DNA of 14,005 nucleotides from CAYPKG01 sp964411275 (GTDB lineage Bacteria; Bacillota; Clostridia; Christensenellales; CAG-138). The number at the start of each line of letters is the position of its first letter. Within the stretch, counting starts at the first letter, position 1. The stretch lies in assembly GCA_964411275.1 (NCBI GenBank), contig CAYPKG010000045.1, positions 1 to 14,005 of the forward strand. Reading direction: 5' to 3'. Of this stretch, positions 13,008 to 14,005 are shown one piece after another. The notes under the pieces are model-generated. The model ran no database searches. It was not told the DNA's origin and saw nothing but the letters and a program-made list of their open reading frames with translations. A program made the translations under genes and the position numbers.

Positions 13008-13021
13008 CAGCAGGAGGAGGG

Positions 13022-13972
13022 ATGGCCATGCAGGAACAAACACCCTATGTGGTCGGGATTGGCGCCGCCAATATCGATCTTCACGGCAGAAGCCGCAACC
13101 CCATCGTGCTCAAGGATTCCAACCCTGGGGAGCTGCATTCCTCGGCAGGCGGCGTGACCCGCAACATACTGGAAAACTGCGCCCAACAAGGGCTACCCTG
13201 CGCATTGTTGACAGCCGTTGGCGCGGATCTGGCGGGGCGGACTGTTCTCGCGGCTTGCACCGCTGCGGATATCGACGTCAGCCGCGTGCTGGTGAAGGAA
13301 GACCTGCCAACATCCGCCTATATTGCCATGATGGACGAAAGCGGCGACATGTTCATCGGCATGTCGGATATGCGCATCCTGCAATCCCTGGACGCGGAAT
13401 ACCTCGTACAACACCGCGGGTTTCTTGAACGCGCGGCGGCCATCGTCTGCGACGGCTGCCTGCCCCAGGCATTTCTCGCACAGCTTTTAACGCTTGCCAA
13501 TGCCCGCGTGCCCGTGTTCATCGACCCGGTATCCACCGCATATGCCCACAATATCGTGCCGCTGATGGGCGATTTTTACGCGATAAAACCCAATCGGATG
13601 GAGCTTGAAATTTTAAGCGGTATTCCGGTAAACAGCCATCGTGATGTGGAGCGGGCGGCGGAGCGCGTGCTCATGCAAGGCACGCAATGCGTGGTGGTTT
13701 CCCTTGGCGAACAGGGCTGCTACTATGCGGACGCGAAAGGCCAAAGGTTGTTTCGAAAGCTGCGCCCCGCCGCGCAGATGGCCAACGCAACCGGCGCCGG
13801 CGACGCGTTTAACGGCGGTCTGCTGACGGCACTCTCCGAGGGCAAGGACCTATGGGAGGCGGCAAGATTCGCGAACGCCTTGGCGGCACTGTCCGTCCAG
13901 AAGCTGGGTACGACGCCTTCCATGCCGACGAGAGCGGAGATCGACGCCTTCCTCGCCGAGCACGCCGAATGA
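13022..13972 (+). CDS. psuK: Pseudouridine kinase-like PfkB-family kinase
   Basis: This 316-residue protein is of normal PfkB length. It begins GIGAANIDLHGRSRNPIVLK followed by DSNPGELHSSAGGVTRNI, close to E. coli PsuK (GSANIDVAGYS...DSNPGKIKFTPGGVGRNI as I recall it). MSDMRIL...AEYLVQHRGFLERA and VPVFIDPVS also follow PsuK, as does KPNRMELEILSGI. The ATP site and catalytic base are NATGAGDAFNGG, with Asp261 as base. It would phosphorylate pseudouridine to its 5'-phosphate, which PsuG splits to uracil and ribose 5-phosphate; no PsuG is in the window but the sequence ends just after. Two ATGs are possible: 13022, and 13028, whose distance to GGAGG (13016-13020) is better. Other nucleoside or sugar substrates are possible. 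Confidence 0.85.
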   Translation: MAMQEQTPYVVGIGAANIDLHGRSRNPIVLKDSNPGELHSSAGGVTRNILENCAQQGLPCALLTAVGADLAGRTVLAACTAADIDVSRVLVKEDLPTSAYIAMMDESGDMFIGMSDMRILQSLDAEYLVQHRGFLERAAAIVCDGCLPQAFLAQLLTLANARVPVFIDPVSTAYAHNIVPLMGDFYAIKPNRMELEILSGIPVNSHRDVERAAERVLMQGTQCVVVSLGEQGCYYADAKGQRLFRKLRPAAQMANATGAGDAFNGGLLTALSEGKDLWEAARFANALAALSVQKLGTTPSMPTRAEIDAFLAEHAE

Positions 13973-13978
13973 CCTGCT

Positions 13979-13992
13979 GCGGCGAAAGCCGC
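13979..13992 (+). terminator. GNRA-capped hairpin after the kinase gene, possible terminator
   Basis: GCGGC-GAAA-GCCGC is a five-pair stem with a GAAA tetraloop, seven bases after the TGA stop. GGCGAAAGC is then repeated at 13993-14001. No T-run is visible before the window ends, so this may be an intergenic stem rather than a terminator. Confidence 0.35.
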
Positions 13993-14005
13993 GGCGAAAG
14001 CTCCA

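Larger units (their letters stand above)
12801..13012 (+). other. Intergenic region between operon end and PfkB gene
   Basis: There is no coding capacity. It holds the palindromic repeat at 12849-12905 and a candidate promoter near 12978-13007. The repeat's stem may also help end the operon transcript, but no T-run follows it. Confidence 0.5.

Overview
The window looks like a Firmicutes (Clostridia-type) chromosome segment. Genes are tightly packed behind strong GGAGG ribosome-binding sites, several starts are TTG or GTG, and promoters are of the TTGACA/TATAAT type. Relatives of the catabolic enzymes are common in anaerobic clostridia. Base composition is mixed: the first ~870 bases and the 4.2-5.4 kb stretch are AT-rich, while 6.4-14 kb is clearly GC-richer. 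No rRNA, tRNA or CRISPR array is visible.

Layout. (1) 1-866 is a mobile-element scar. At the left edge is a minus-strand fragment that reads like a VirB4/TraE-type conjugation ATPase. About 280 bases later comes a ~407-bp deletion derivative of an insertion sequence. It keeps both terminal inverted repeats and the last ~100 codons of an IS30-like transposase, and an almost perfect 15-bp direct repeat flanks it. (2) 867-4195 is a GntR-regulated catabolic operon: GntR/UTRA regulator, acetoacetate-decarboxylase-fold enzyme, FGGY sugar kinase, triosephosphate-isomerase-family protein and RpiB-family isomerase. Kinase, TIM-family isomerase and RpiB isomerase together recall erythritol/tetritol catabolism (EryA/EryH/EryI type), but a deletion has joined the first half of the kinase gene, out of frame, to the last two thirds of the isomerase gene. 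The operon therefore appears broken. (3) 4266-6114 holds an unrecognised exported or lipoprotein gene on the minus strand and a divergent GNAT acetyltransferase, each with a recognisable promoter and terminator.

(4) 6221-12800 is one long plus-strand operon. A strong promoter is overlapped by a 27-bp near-perfect palindrome. The genes are a split transketolase (N and C subunits), a protein with two SCP2-like halves, a zinc alcohol dehydrogenase, a regulator with two consecutive MerR-type DNA-binding domains, and a class-3 aldehyde dehydrogenase. Junctions are 5-22 bases or a 4-base overlap, so these are probably made together. A lipid-carrier-like protein and a fatty-aldehyde-type dehydrogenase beside a transketolase do not match any pathway I can name; this is the best candidate for something undescribed. 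(5) After a dispersed-type palindromic repeat (12849-12905) comes a pseudouridine-kinase-like PfkB gene, ending 33 bases before the window edge.

If the first operon were intact it would deliver erythrose 4-phosphate, a transketolase substrate, so regions 2 and 4 could once have been linked metabolically. They have separate promoters and different regulators, so this is inference only.
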